A DNA stretch of 64,000 nucleotides from Cohaesibacter marisflavi (lineage in GTDB: Bacteria > Pseudomonadota > Alphaproteobacteria > Rhizobiales > Cohaesibacteraceae): positions 23,424-87,423 of the forward strand of contig NZ_FOVR01000018.1 of assembly GCF_900115225.1 (NCBI RefSeq). The letters are read 5' to 3'. A program made the translations under genes and the position numbers. The notes under the pieces are model-generated. The model saw only the letters and a list, made by a program, of their open reading frames with translations. It made no database searches and was not told where the DNA came from. Shown in pieces: positions 44,755 through 54,098 of this stretch; the stretch's first letter is position 1; every line of letters starts with the position of its first letter.

Positions 44755-45753
44755 ATGGGGCAGGTTACATCACTATTTGCGCGGAAAGTTGTTGCAGCGG
44801 CAGGGGATAGCATCGACGCCAAGGTGGTGTTGGGGGCGGTCGGCCTTGACGTTGATGGGCCATTTGACCCCAAGCTGATGCTGGACGAAGAAGACTATTA
44901 CGGCATGCTCGAACTGATGGCCCGGCAGTTTGACATCACAGCCTTGCCGCTCATTGTGGGCGATGCAATGCGCCCGGATGAATATGGAGCGCTCGGACTG
45001 GCCTGGAAGGCCGCACCAACCTTATTGGGGTCTTTCTCCCGTGTGGAGCGCTACGCTCGTCTTTGGACCAGTTTCGTGCGATACGAACTGAAGCAGGGTG
45101 AAGAAGGCCTATTGTTTATCGAGCACCGCGAAGGGGAAAGACGTTTGGGAATGCGTCTTTCCATCGAAGCCGATCTTGCCAGTGCTGTTTCGCTTAGCCG
45201 ACAGGTTACATCCGACGCCTTTGCTCCGCTTGCTGTCTATTTCAAGCATCCTGCCCCCAAGTCGGTCGCGCGTCATGAAGCCTATTTTGGCTGTCCGGTG
45301 CATTTCGATGCGCATATGGACGCATTGTTGATGGCGCCAGAGTCTCTGTCGGCTCCCAACCTTCTGGGAGATGAGGGCATCACACGCTTTTTGGTATCGC
45401 ATCTGGATGACGAGCTATCCAAGATTGACGACACCCCCACATTGGGGGCACGGACCAAAGACGAAATCGCCCGCGCGCTTAGCAACGGATTGCCAAAAAT
45501 GGCGGACATTGCGCGCCAACTTGGATTAAGCGTTCGCTCCTTTCACCGTCGGCTCGCAGAGCAAGGCGTCAGCTTTCAGGCGCTAACGGAAGAAACACGC
45601 AGGGACATCGCGATTGGCATGTTGAAAGAAGAACGCTATGCGCTCTCCGAAATCGCCTTCCTGACAGGCTATTCCGAGCAAAGTGCATTCAACCGTGCCT
45701 TCAAAAGATGGACCGGCCACACGCCGTCGAGCTATCGCAAGTCTCAGCCATAG
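44755..45753 (+). CDS. AraC-family transcriptional regulator
   Basis: A 332-residue regulator with an N-terminal ligand domain of the arabinose-binding-like DUF/OruR type (LPLIVGDAMRPDEYGALG) and a C-terminal AraC pair of helix-turn-helices (MADIARQLGLSVRSFHRRLA; SEIAFLTGYSEQSAFNRAFK). It probably controls the following reductase and membrane-protein genes, which start 115 bases later. Its ligand is unknown. Confidence 0.88.
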   Translation: MGQVTSLFARKVVAAAGDSIDAKVVLGAVGLDVDGPFDPKLMLDEEDYYGMLELMARQFDITALPLIVGDAMRPDEYGALGLAWKAAPTLLGSFSRVERYARLWTSFVRYELKQGEEGLLFIEHREGERRLGMRLSIEADLASAVSLSRQVTSDAFAPLAVYFKHPAPKSVARHEAYFGCPVHFDAHMDALLMAPESLSAPNLLGDEGITRFLVSHLDDELSKIDDTPTLGARTKDEIARALSNGLPKMADIARQLGLSVRSFHRRLAEQGVSFQALTEETRRDIAIGMLKEERYALSEIAFLTGYSEQSAFNRAFKRWTGHTPSSYRKSQP

Positions 45754-45867
45754 TTTTCAATGGGCTTGTTGGCATCGACTGTCAAAAAGATGGCGCCTAC
45801 GGTCAATATCTGGATCCGCCTCCCACCTTAGTCTCCGGCCATCAACCGATTGCAAAGGAGACTTCAC

Positions 45868-46695
45868 ATGTCCGATCACCCTATTCTCGTCATTGGCGCG
45901 TCCGGCAAGACCGGCTCCCGCGTTGTCAGTCGTCTCGAAAAGCTGGGAAAAGCTGTTCGTTATGGCTCCCGCCGCGCACCAGTCCCATTTGACTGGGAAG
46001 ATTCCAATACATGGGCTGCTTCCCTTGACGGCATAGAGGCTGCCTATGTCACCTATTTCCCTGATCTGGCTTTTCCCGGTGCGGTCGAAAAGGTTGAGGC
46101 GCTGTGCGCTATGGCAAAGTCTTCTGGTCTCAAGCGTCTGGTACTTCTGTCCGGTCGGGGAGAGCACCATGCACGAGAAGGCGAAAAGGTCGTCGAGGCA
46201 TCGGGGTTGGACTATACGCTTGTTCGCTCATCATGGTTCGCACAGAATTTCAGCGAAGGCTACCTGCGCGACCCGATTCTTGCTGGCGTGCTACCGATGC
46301 CCGGGGGGGACATTCTGGAGCCCATCATTGATATCGACGATATCGCAGAAGTAGCGGTCGCCGCCCTCACTGAGGAGGGCCACGCGCGCAAGTTCTACGA
46401 AGTCACTGGCCCTGATCTCCTTGGTTTTGCGGACATGGCAGAGATTCTGTCCAATGCGACTGGACGGCCCATTCGGCACATTCCCATCACCTTTGAGGAC
46501 TTCCACGCCAATGTGGCAGAAGCAGGAGAGGATTTCGTCGCAGATGTCTTTACCGCGATTGCCCGCGAGACGTTGGACGGACGCAATGCCAATGTCTGCA
46601 ACGGGGTTGAGCGCGCTTTGGGACGCGCTCCGACCAGCTTTGCCCAATTCGCGCATAAAACAGCGCTCAATGGGGCGTGGAGCGCTGCAGCGTAA
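45868..46695 (+). CDS. NmrA-like NAD(P)-binding protein
   Basis: A 275-residue atypical short-chain dehydrogenase. The N-terminal VIGASGKTGSRVV (residues 7-19) is the dinucleotide-binding motif, and VLLSGRGEHHA and YTLVRSSWFAQNF follow the NmrA/ergot-reductase pattern without the usual YxxxK pair. AAAGGAG precedes the ATG. It may be a redox sensor or quinone reductase; the substrate is not known. Confidence 0.85.
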   Translation: MSDHPILVIGASGKTGSRVVSRLEKLGKAVRYGSRRAPVPFDWEDSNTWAASLDGIEAAYVTYFPDLAFPGAVEKVEALCAMAKSSGLKRLVLLSGRGEHHAREGEKVVEASGLDYTLVRSSWFAQNFSEGYLRDPILAGVLPMPGGDILEPIIDIDDIAEVAVAALTEEGHARKFYEVTGPDLLGFADMAEILSNATGRPIRHIPITFEDFHANVAEAGEDFVADVFTAIARETLDGRNANVCNGVERALGRAPTSFAQFAHKTALNGAWSAAA

Positions 46696-46724
46696 CTTGC
46701 CACTTCATACAGAAGGACAAAACC

Positions 46725-47141
46725 ATGACGCTTAATTTCTTTCAAAAGCTTGTTCTTGGCATCGCTGGCCTCACCGCATTTGGCATCGGCGCCACCATCA
46801 CCACCATGCCACATATGTTCTACGCCAGCTACGGCATCACTCTTGGCTCTGAGGCAAGTCTTTTGAGTGAGCTTCGCGCTCCCGGGGCAGGGCTTGCTGC
46901 TCTTGGTGTCATCATGCTGCTTGGCATCGCAAGACAAAGGTTTGCAGCTGTTGCCATTCTTGCTTCTCTGACGGTCTTTCTGTCCTTTCCGGCCGGTCGC
47001 CTTGTCAGTCTGATATTGGACGGGATGCCCTCGAAAGGCATTCTTATGGCTCTCGTCTTCGAGTGTGTAATCGCGGCGCTTTGTCTGATAGCGTTCGTGC
47101 CCAAGCGTTTTGTGCAGCCCAACAAGACCCAATCGGTTTAG
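46725..47141 (+). CDS. DUF4345 family membrane protein
   Basis: A 138-residue protein with four hydrophobic segments and the DUF4345 pattern (ELRAPGAGLAALGVIML near 46-62). Genes of this family often follow NmrA-like reductases and AraC regulators, as here. Function unknown. A rho-independent terminator follows. Confidence 0.82.
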   Translation: MTLNFFQKLVLGIAGLTAFGIGATITTMPHMFYASYGITLGSEASLLSELRAPGAGLAALGVIMLLGIARQRFAAVAILASLTVFLSFPAGRLVSLILDGMPSKGILMALVFECVIAALCLIAFVPKRFVQPNKTQSV

Positions 47142-47151
47142 AGCCGTTGTT

Positions 47152-47183
47152 GGGAGGGACGCAGTGCCCTCCCGCACTTTTTG
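47152..47183 (+). terminator. Terminator after the DUF4345 gene
   Basis: GGGAGGG and CCCTCCC (47152-47158, 47167-47173) form the stem; GCACTTTTT follows. It separates this operon from the convergent haem receptor gene. Confidence 0.75.
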
Positions 47184-47190
47184 CAAGGCC

Positions 47191-49218
47191 TTAGCCACCA
47201 AAACGCTGTTTGAAGGTAAACATGATGGCGCGTCCGCTCGAATTGTCTGTGAACCCGTAGGGTTTGTAGGTTTCGTCAAATAGGTTGTCGACATTCACTG
47301 ACAAGCTTGTTCCTTCTCTTGGCTCATAAGAAGCGAAGAGATTGACAACATCATAGTCTTCGGCAGACGTATCGTCCTGCGCCTTGTAAGTCTCCCACTG
47401 AGCACCGAAATTGGCCTTGTCATCCAATGCTCTAAATCCGATGTTGGTTACGAACTTGTTCGCAGGGACGGAATCCAGAAGGCCTCCATCCGTTTCATTG
47501 TAGCCCTTCTGGATAGAACCGGATAATCCGGCATAAAACCAGCCGGCATCATATGTGGCTTCAAGCTCGACGCCTTCAATACGAGCGCTTTTGATGTTCT
47601 GATACTGATATTCAGGATATGTATAATAGGGCGCGGCAGGTATCCCGATACCGATCTGCTCAATATAGTCAGACACGTTATTCTGGAATATTGCAGCTTT
47701 CAGGCGTAGCCCGTCGCTGTCCGTGAAGACGCTGTCAGCCGAATAGTTGATGCCAGCTTCATAGTTGCGCGAGGTTTCCGGTTTCAAATTCGCATTGGGT
47801 ATCATCTCGAACAGGCCCATATGCGACCAGCTTACGAGTGTTTCGGTGAGCGCAGGTGCTCTATAGGCCTCGGCATAAGAGCCATAAACCTGTAGTCCAC
47901 CCAGGGCGTTGCCAGAAAATGGTGAGACGCCAACCGTCACTTTCGGGGACAGGTGCGAGCCAGAATTGTCTACGCCGTTGCCCTCCAGGTTGAACGCGTC
48001 ATACCGCAAGCCACCATTTACTTCCAGCCAGTCTCCGAAACCGACCGAATCCTGAACAAAGCCACCATAAACAGTGCGTTGGCCCGATGGGGTTGCGCCA
48101 TCTCCACCAGAATGAGCAGGGTCACTATTGTCGACCTCGTCTCTATATCCATCAACACCATATGTCAGTTTATGAGCAAACGCGCCGGTCGAAAACAGGC
48201 TGCTGTTGACGATGTCGGCACCGATTGTGTCAATTTGGAAAGTGCGCGTCTGCCCATACCAACTGCTTGAGCTGCTCAGATACTCCTGATCCAGATCGGT
48301 GCTTGTCCAATAGCCAGTGATCCGAAGATCCACCAAGTCATTATCCAGACTGACATAGCTATAGTCTGCCGTCAGATTGTTCGTGTCGACTACATTGCCA
48401 TAGCTACCCGAAGAGGTGGTGGTTTCGTCGTGGTTATGGATATAACCAAGCACCAGTCTTTGTTCTTCACTCAGTTGAATGTCGGCCTTGGCCATGCCAC
48501 GCACAACCTGGCTATCAGAATTCTCAATCCTGTTTCCGTCGCCGTCTTGATAATCGTCATTATCTCGAAAGACCAGAGACCCAAGAACAGAGAATGCATC
48601 ATTGACACGCACTGCTGCTGTCTCGCCAGCGGCCCACCCTTTGTTGGTGTTATAGCGCAGCATGGTTTCTGCAGCCCAGGTTTCATCCGCTTCGAGAAAA
48701 TGGCCCGGACTTTTCGTTCTGAAGCCAACAACCCCGCCGATGGCACCTGAGCCATAGGCATTGGCAGACGGGCCTTTGATGACCGTCACATCTTGCAGGA
48801 ATTCCGGCTCGAAAATGAAGGAACCGCTTGTTAAACCGTGACTGGATTGTTGATAGTTCTGCCGTGCGCCATCGACAGTAACCACGACGCGGCCAAAGCC
48901 TTCCAGTCCGCGTAGATTGATAGAAGCAGCGGTGTCTCCAGGTGTCATCGCCACGCTTGCTCCAGGAACCCCTCTCAGGAGGTCTCGAACCGTATTGGCC
49001 CCCGTTTCCTCCTTGGTCTGCTCCCCGACAACGCTGATGGAAGCCATCTCGTTGATCGCCGCACCTTCTCCCTTGGAGGCGGTTACCGTAATTTCATCAA
49101 GCGTGGTAACAATGGGCTTTTGCAGGGACTCCTGTGCGTGCGCAGCTGTAAACAGACAAACTGCAGTCATTGCAGTTCCGGCACGGAACATCGCTAACCG
49201 GATGGCATGGGTGTTCAT
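47191..49218 (-). CDS. TonB-dependent haem/haemoglobin receptor
   Basis: A 675-residue outer-membrane receptor. A signal peptide (to about AAHAQ) is followed by the TonB box DEITVTAS, the plug (TPGDTAASINLRGLEG) and a 22-strand barrel ending in Phe-rich KQRFGG. The haem-receptor motifs FRAP and NPNL appear as YRAP and NANL near 445-470. GGAGAG precedes the ATG at 49218. It is divergent from hemP-hmuSTUV, so haem is the likely ligand. Confidence 0.92.
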   Translation of the reverse strand: MNTHAIRLAMFRAGTAMTAVCLFTAAHAQESLQKPIVTTLDEITVTASKGEGAAINEMASISVVGEQTKEETGANTVRDLLRGVPGASVAMTPGDTAASINLRGLEGFGRVVVTVDGARQNYQQSSHGLTSGSFIFEPEFLQDVTVIKGPSANAYGSGAIGGVVGFRTKSPGHFLEADETWAAETMLRYNTNKGWAAGETAAVRVNDAFSVLGSLVFRDNDDYQDGDGNRIENSDSQVVRGMAKADIQLSEEQRLVLGYIHNHDETTTSSGSYGNVVDTNNLTADYSYVSLDNDLVDLRITGYWTSTDLDQEYLSSSSSWYGQTRTFQIDTIGADIVNSSLFSTGAFAHKLTYGVDGYRDEVDNSDPAHSGGDGATPSGQRTVYGGFVQDSVGFGDWLEVNGGLRYDAFNLEGNGVDNSGSHLSPKVTVGVSPFSGNALGGLQVYGSYAEAYRAPALTETLVSWSHMGLFEMIPNANLKPETSRNYEAGINYSADSVFTDSDGLRLKAAIFQNNVSDYIEQIGIGIPAAPYYTYPEYQYQNIKSARIEGVELEATYDAGWFYAGLSGSIQKGYNETDGGLLDSVPANKFVTNIGFRALDDKANFGAQWETYKAQDDTSAEDYDVVNLFASYEPREGTSLSVNVDNLFDETYKPYGFTDNSSGRAIMFTFKQRFGG

Positions 49219-49729
49219 GATACTCTCCTGGATTTTCCAGCCCGGGACCACGTTTGCTTAAACGGTCCGAGCGAAAAATTGTTAACAAAATTTGAGGGAA
49301 GGGGTGTCCAAAGCCTGATTGCAGATGGTCCGGTCTTGCCGGATAGGCCCATCCGCTTCGGGACGTGAAAGTTTTCACACCCACACTTTGGCGCAGTAAG
49401 CCAAGCAGTCAAACTGTAGATGCCGCTAAAGCGGCAAACAGCTTCTCGCATGATAGCCTCTTGAATTTTATGATTTTTTGGCTGGCTGTCGCGAACTGCT
49501 CAATAGGCAAACGAACGGGCTGGCTGTCGTTTTGCTTCTCAAATATGTACCAGAACAATGTGCACTATTTTGAGAAGGCTCTTGCGCTAAGTATTAAACC
49601 TGAGTAAATGAGTCAACAATTAATTTATGAGTTCACGACTCATGAATTAAAACAAATCACATCGGATTGGACCGTCCGAGACATATGAAATCGACCGCTT
49701 TTTTCAACGTAACGGAAAGAAAAAAGACG
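49219..49729. promoter_or_regulatory. Divergent promoter region of the haem locus
   Basis: A 510-bp gap between the receptor and hemP, AT-rich toward hemP. It contains the strong palindrome at 49621-49649 (own entry). I see no coding frame with support. Confidence 0.5.
49621..49649. promoter_or_regulatory. Iron-response palindrome of RirA (TGA-N9-TCA) type
   Basis: TAATTTATGAGT and ACTCATGAATTA, 12-bp arms with one mismatch, flank TCACG. The core TGA-N9-TCA (49628-49642) fits the IRO box described for RirA in rhizobia. It lies 81 bases before the hemP start. Confidence 0.65.
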
Positions 49730-49915
49730 ATGATGCCTGAACAAAACAAAGGTCCTCTCGCCAAACCTTCTGCCGAGGAAGGCCAACCCGCTTTGCCCCT
49801 AATCCTCGACACAGAAAGACTGTTCGGCAATGCGCGTGAGATACATCTCTCCCATCGCGGAGAAATCTACCGCTTGCGCATAACCTCGCAGCAGAAACTC
49901 ATCCTGACAAAATAA
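49730..49915 (+). CDS. hemP: Hemin uptake protein HemP
   Basis: A 61-residue HemP family protein with the SERLFGNAREIHLSHRGE-like core (LFGNAREIHLSHRGEIYRLR) and the TSQQKLILTK tail. Some HemP/HmuP proteins act in haem-receptor regulation. The ATG pair at 49730/49733 follows GGAAAG; an ATG at 49685 is also in frame. Confidence 0.88.
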   Translation: MMPEQNKGPLAKPSAEEGQPALPLILDTERLFGNAREIHLSHRGEIYRLRITSQQKLILTK

Positions 49916-50018
49916 TCCAATCCGCTTCCCGAGGCGTTGCCATTGGGAAAGTGAGATCCCCAAACCGGCACACAGGAAGTTCTCTCTGCAGTGTCCGGGC
50001 AATTGAGGAAATAAATTT

Positions 50019-51116
50019 ATGAATCTTGATATACAGCCGCATCCTGATGCGGAGAAAATTGCCACGACCATTGAAGAACTGTTGCCAGAAATGGATGGCA
50101 AGAGAGCGCGAGATGCCGCCGCTGCTATGGGAATTGCAGAAGGCCTGTTGTTGTCAGCGCGCGTTGGCAAGGATGTCACACGCCTCAAACCTGCAAGCAA
50201 ACAAATGCTCAAGGCTTTCATTGATCTGGGCGAAGTGATGGTTTTGACGCGCAATGAATCTTGTGTTCATGAAAAGGTCGGCCACTTTGGGCGGGTTGGT
50301 GGCGGAGACGCTGTAGCGATCGTTCTGAATAAAGAAGTGGATTTGCGGGTGTTCCTCAATCATTGGCTTCATGTCTTTGCTGTTGAAGAAGAGACACCAA
50401 AAGGGATGAAGCGCTCCATCCAAATCTTTGATGCCGAAGGGCTGGCCGTTCATAAGATCTACCTGCGCCCTGCTTCCAATCTTGATGGCTTTGAGAAACT
50501 GAAATCTGAGTTTGTTCATGACACCCAGCTTGCGCTGTTTCAAACGAAGCAGAGCGAGAAGGAAGAAGCCTTTCCGCCCCGCGCAGATACAACTGTTGAT
50601 GTTGCTGCCCTTCGGGAAGACTGGAGCGGCATGACTGACGTGCATCAGTTTTTCGGACTGCTTAAAAAGCACAAACTTGATCGTCAGCAAGCGTTTCGTC
50701 TGGCTGGCAATGCGTTTGCTTGCCAACTCGATATTGGCAGCGTTCGCGCCGCGCTCACCGCGGCGGCCGACATGCAACTCCCCATTATGGTTTTTGTTCA
50801 CAACAAGGGCTGTGTCCAGATTCATTCCGGCCCCATTGCGCAACTCAAGACGGTCGGCCCATGGTTCAACATTCTCGATCCGGGCTTCAATCTGCATTTG
50901 CGAGAAGATCATGTCCATGCGGTCTGGCTTGTGCGCAAGCCCAACAGCTTTGGCCATGTGACGTCCATTGAAGTGTATGACAGCAATGGAGACATGATTG
51001 TTCAATTCTACGGGGTTCGGGACGAAAAGGAAGATGAGAATCCCCAATGGCGCGCTCTGGCTGAGCAACTCCCCAAAATAGAAGCAACCTCAGACTTGAT
51101 AACGGAGACAGCCTGA
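50019..51116 (+). CDS. hmuS: Haem-degrading/haem-trafficking protein HmuS
   Basis: A 365-residue HemS/HmuS/ChuS family protein built of two similar halves (FDAEGLAVHKIYLR near 140; VYDSNGDMIVQFYGVR near 320). It receives haem in the cytoplasm from HmuUV and breaks it down or hands it on. Its stop overlaps the hmuT start. Confidence 0.93.
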   Translation: MNLDIQPHPDAEKIATTIEELLPEMDGKRARDAAAAMGIAEGLLLSARVGKDVTRLKPASKQMLKAFIDLGEVMVLTRNESCVHEKVGHFGRVGGGDAVAIVLNKEVDLRVFLNHWLHVFAVEEETPKGMKRSIQIFDAEGLAVHKIYLRPASNLDGFEKLKSEFVHDTQLALFQTKQSEKEEAFPPRADTTVDVAALREDWSGMTDVHQFFGLLKKHKLDRQQAFRLAGNAFACQLDIGSVRAALTAAADMQLPIMVFVHNKGCVQIHSGPIAQLKTVGPWFNILDPGFNLHLREDHVHAVWLVRKPNSFGHVTSIEVYDSNGDMIVQFYGVRDEKEDENPQWRALAEQLPKIEATSDLITETA

Positions 51117-52045
51117 TGACCAAGACGCGGTTTTCCTCTCTTTCACAAGGAGCAATAGCCCTTTCTCTGTTTTTTACTGTCCTTTGCTCCAGCCATGCGG
51201 CTCTGGCTCAGGCTATGGCGCCAGACAGTCTGCGCATTGTCTCGATTGGAGGCTCTGTTACCGAGATTTTGTATGCGCTTGGCTTGCAGGATCAAATTGT
51301 GGCGGTAGATGATACCAGTACCTTCCCCCCTCAAGCACTCAAGGAAAAACCCAGCATAGGCTATATTCGGCGGTTGAATGCCGAAGGCGTACTCGCAGTG
51401 GAGCCCGGCATGATTATTTCAGAGGCCGGAGCTGGTCCCGTTGAGGCAGTTGATAGCCTGAAAGCGGCAGGCATTCCCATAATCTTTATTCCCACCTTGT
51501 ACAGCCCAGAAGGAATTGTTGAAAAGATTGAGGCTGTTGGCGCTGCAGTCAAGGCTGAAAAAGCAGCTGAAAAATTGGCGGCAAATGTAAAAGCGGATCT
51601 TGATCTTACCGCCCATGTCATTTCCCGGATACCGGAAAAGGAAAGGAAAAAAGTGCTATTTCTCTTCTCCGTTCGCGATGGTCGGTTGATGGTGGGGGGC
51701 AAAAACAGTCACGCGGCAGCCATTATAAAAATGGCCGGCGGCACCAACCTCATGCAGTCCATTGAAGGCTACAAGATGGTAGATGACGAAGCGCTGCTCT
51801 CCAACCCTCCCGATGTGATCCTCATGATGAAGTCCCATGGGGACGCCATCAGCAATGAAGATCTGGCCGCTCTTCCGGCTTTGGCGCATTCGCCAGCCAT
51901 CAAGAATAACCGGATTATTCGCATGGATGGTATGTATCTTCTCGGTTTTGGCCCTCGCACCGCCCAAGCAGTTAAGGATTTGGCCAAGCAACTCTATCCC
52001 GACAGCGAAGCTATTCGCAATTTGTCACTCGGTGAAAGACAATGA
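51116..52045 (+). CDS. hmuT: Periplasmic haem-binding protein HmuT
   Basis: A 309-residue class III binding protein with signal peptide (to about AALAQA), SIGGSVTEILYALG near 43 and the Tyr of SIGYIRRLN near 82, which is the likely axial haem ligand. Overlaps hmuS and hmuU. Confidence 0.93.
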   Translation: MTKTRFSSLSQGAIALSLFFTVLCSSHAALAQAMAPDSLRIVSIGGSVTEILYALGLQDQIVAVDDTSTFPPQALKEKPSIGYIRRLNAEGVLAVEPGMIISEAGAGPVEAVDSLKAAGIPIIFIPTLYSPEGIVEKIEAVGAAVKAEKAAEKLAANVKADLDLTAHVISRIPEKERKKVLFLFSVRDGRLMVGGKNSHAAAIIKMAGGTNLMQSIEGYKMVDDEALLSNPPDVILMMKSHGDAISNEDLAALPALAHSPAIKNNRIIRMDGMYLLGFGPRTAQAVKDLAKQLYPDSEAIRNLSLGERQ

Positions 52046-53151
52046 GCGTAGCAGGCCTATCCGAAGCTGCTGACACAGGCAAATTGAGCTTGTCAGGCTA
52101 TATCAAGGTTAAAGGTGGCGACCGCTCCGCCTTTGGCCGTCTGGCCTTTTTTGCGCTCGTGCTTTTGCTGACCGGAACCGCAGGGCTGTCCCTGACCGTG
52201 GGGGCCTCGGATTTGAATTTCGTACAATTGTGGAGCTACTGGCTGGGCGGAGAAGATATGCCTTTGCGTCACACTGTCATTTTGTGGGATATCCGAATGC
52301 CCAGAATGGTACTGGGCATAATGGTCGGCGCATCACTGGCATCGGCTGGAGCCAGTATGCAGGGGCTTTTTCGCAATCCTCTGGCAGATCCCGGTATCGT
52401 CGGTGTATCGGCTGGTGCCGCTCTCTTTGCAATCATCGCCATTATCCTTGGCGACACGCTCCTTTCTCCGCTTCAATCCCTGCTTGGCATCTATATGTTG
52501 CCTCTGTTCGCCTTCTTTGGCGGGGTCTTCAATACGTTGCTGCTGTATATCATTGCCACCAGACGAGGGCAGACATCGGTTGCCACCATGCTTCTTGCTG
52601 GCATCGCTATCGGGGCCTTGATGGGCGCTGTCTCTGGCTATCTTATCTTTATCTCCAATGATCAGCAGTTGCGCGATCTCACCTTCTGGAGCATGGGATC
52701 GCTGGCAGGCGCAAACTGGGTGAAAATACAGTCTATCTTGCCATTTGTCTTTCTTGCACTGTCCGTCTTGCCCTTCACCGCGCATGGTCTCAATGCCCTC
52801 ATGCTGGGCGATCATCAGGCCCGCCATATGGGCGTGCCGATACAAAAGCTCAAACGCCTGACCATCGCATCCATTGCTTTGGCTGTTGGCGCTTCTGTTG
52901 CCGTAACGGGGGGCATCGGTTTTATCGGCCTTGTGGTTCCCCACTTGTTGCGCCTGCTCATTGGGCCGGATCATCGCTATCTGCTTCCTGCCTCGGCCTT
53001 GCTCGGGGCTGTTTTGCTCCTGTTGGCTGACATGGTCGCCCGAACGGTGGCGGCCCCCGCTTCCTTGCCTATTGGTATCGTCATGTCGGCCATCGGCGGT
53101 CCCTTCTTCCTCTTTCTCTTGCTGCGGTCGAAAAGGGATATGATGCTGTGA
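52042..53151 (+). CDS. hmuU: Haem ABC transporter permease HmuU
   Basis: A 369-residue FecCD/BtuC-type permease with about ten membrane segments and the family stretches RLPRMVLG-like (IRMPRMVLGIMVGASLA), FRNPLADPGIVGVSAGA and GGIGFIGLVVPHLLR. The stop overlaps the hmuV start by four bases. Confidence 0.94.
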   Translation: MSVAGLSEAADTGKLSLSGYIKVKGGDRSAFGRLAFFALVLLLTGTAGLSLTVGASDLNFVQLWSYWLGGEDMPLRHTVILWDIRMPRMVLGIMVGASLASAGASMQGLFRNPLADPGIVGVSAGAALFAIIAIILGDTLLSPLQSLLGIYMLPLFAFFGGVFNTLLLYIIATRRGQTSVATMLLAGIAIGALMGAVSGYLIFISNDQQLRDLTFWSMGSLAGANWVKIQSILPFVFLALSVLPFTAHGLNALMLGDHQARHMGVPIQKLKRLTIASIALAVGASVAVTGGIGFIGLVVPHLLRLLIGPDHRYLLPASALLGAVLLLLADMVARTVAAPASLPIGIVMSAIGGPFFLFLLLRSKRDMML

Positions 53152-53948
53152 GCTATGCGTTTGAAATGAAGGGCGCATCAGTGCAGGTCGGCACCAAAAC
53201 CCTGCTGCATCCTGCCGATCTCACGATCAAGGCTGGTGAACTGGTCGTCATTGTGGGGCCGAATGGTGCTGGTAAATCGACACTCATGAAACTGCTGACG
53301 GGGGATTACACGCCCGCATGCGGCCAAGTGTTCTATGATGGCGAGACGCTAGGGTCCTGGTCTGCTGGAGAAATGGCAGCAAGACGCGCCGTGATGCCCC
53401 AATCAGATCCGCTTGCCTTCCCCTTCACGGTGTTTGAAGTTGTCCAACTGGGTGCCCGTTTATCCTCCGCGAGCCAAGAGGAGGCCAAGCAACGGGCGCT
53501 CAAGGCATTAATGAAGGTAAATCTGGCCGGTTACGAGGGGCGATTTTATCAGGAACTGTCTGGCGGCGAGCAGCAACGGGTGCAATTGGCCCGGATCTTG
53601 TGTCAGGTCTGGAATCCTGTGGCTGACAGAATTCCGCGCTACCTCTTTCTTGATGAACCGACCGCAAGTCTCGATATCCGGCATCAATTGGGTATCCTAT
53701 CGCTGGCGCGCGATTTTGTGTCCAAAGGTGGGGGGTGTTTTGCCATTCTGCATGATCTCAACCTCGCCTCAATGTTTGCGGATCGCCTGCTGGTGGTTAG
53801 CCAAGGGCATATCGTTGCCGACGGTCTGCCCCGCGAAATTCTGACAGATCAGCTCATGAGTGAGGTCTTTTCTGTTCCCATCCGTGTCAGCCAAACGCCC
53901 CTTACACACCATCATCCCTTTATCCTGCCTCAGTCCTGCATGTTGTGA
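53148..53948 (+). CDS. hmuV: Haem ABC transporter ATPase HmuV
   Basis: A 266-residue ATPase with a GTG start. Walker A GPNGAGKST is near 37-45, the signature LSGGEQQRVQLAR near 137, Walker B YLFLDEPTASLD near 165. It ends the hemP-hmuSTUV operon. Confidence 0.95.
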   Translation: MSYAFEMKGASVQVGTKTLLHPADLTIKAGELVVIVGPNGAGKSTLMKLLTGDYTPACGQVFYDGETLGSWSAGEMAARRAVMPQSDPLAFPFTVFEVVQLGARLSSASQEEAKQRALKALMKVNLAGYEGRFYQELSGGEQQRVQLARILCQVWNPVADRIPRYLFLDEPTASLDIRHQLGILSLARDFVSKGGGCFAILHDLNLASMFADRLLVVSQGHIVADGLPREILTDQLMSEVFSVPIRVSQTPLTHHHPFILPQSCML

Positions 53949-54006
53949 TCCTCTGATTGCAGGTTATGGGAAGTTGGCGTGAAGGGCCGCTCTTTAGGCC
54001 GGATGC

Positions 54007-54076
54007 TTGCTGGTTCGAACAATCCAACTGAAAGGGGGGGACAACCCAAATGTTGGAAAAGGGATCGAACCAGCAA
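54007..54076. terminator. Long nested stem-loop between hmuV and fucO
   Basis: TTGCTGGTTCGA (54007-54018) pairs with TCGAACCAGCAA (54065-54076), a perfect 12-bp stem. Inside, CCAAC pairs with GTTGG and GGG with CCC, so three stacked helices can form on either strand. It sits between convergent genes and is best read as a bidirectional terminator or processing signal. Confidence 0.5.
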
Positions 54077-54098
54077 TCTCGTCATTCGATTGAAGAGC

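Noticed and set aside
54007..54076. tRNA gene
   Set aside because: GGTTCGA is present but there is no anticodon arm or cloverleaf of correct size; a nested hairpin explains it better.
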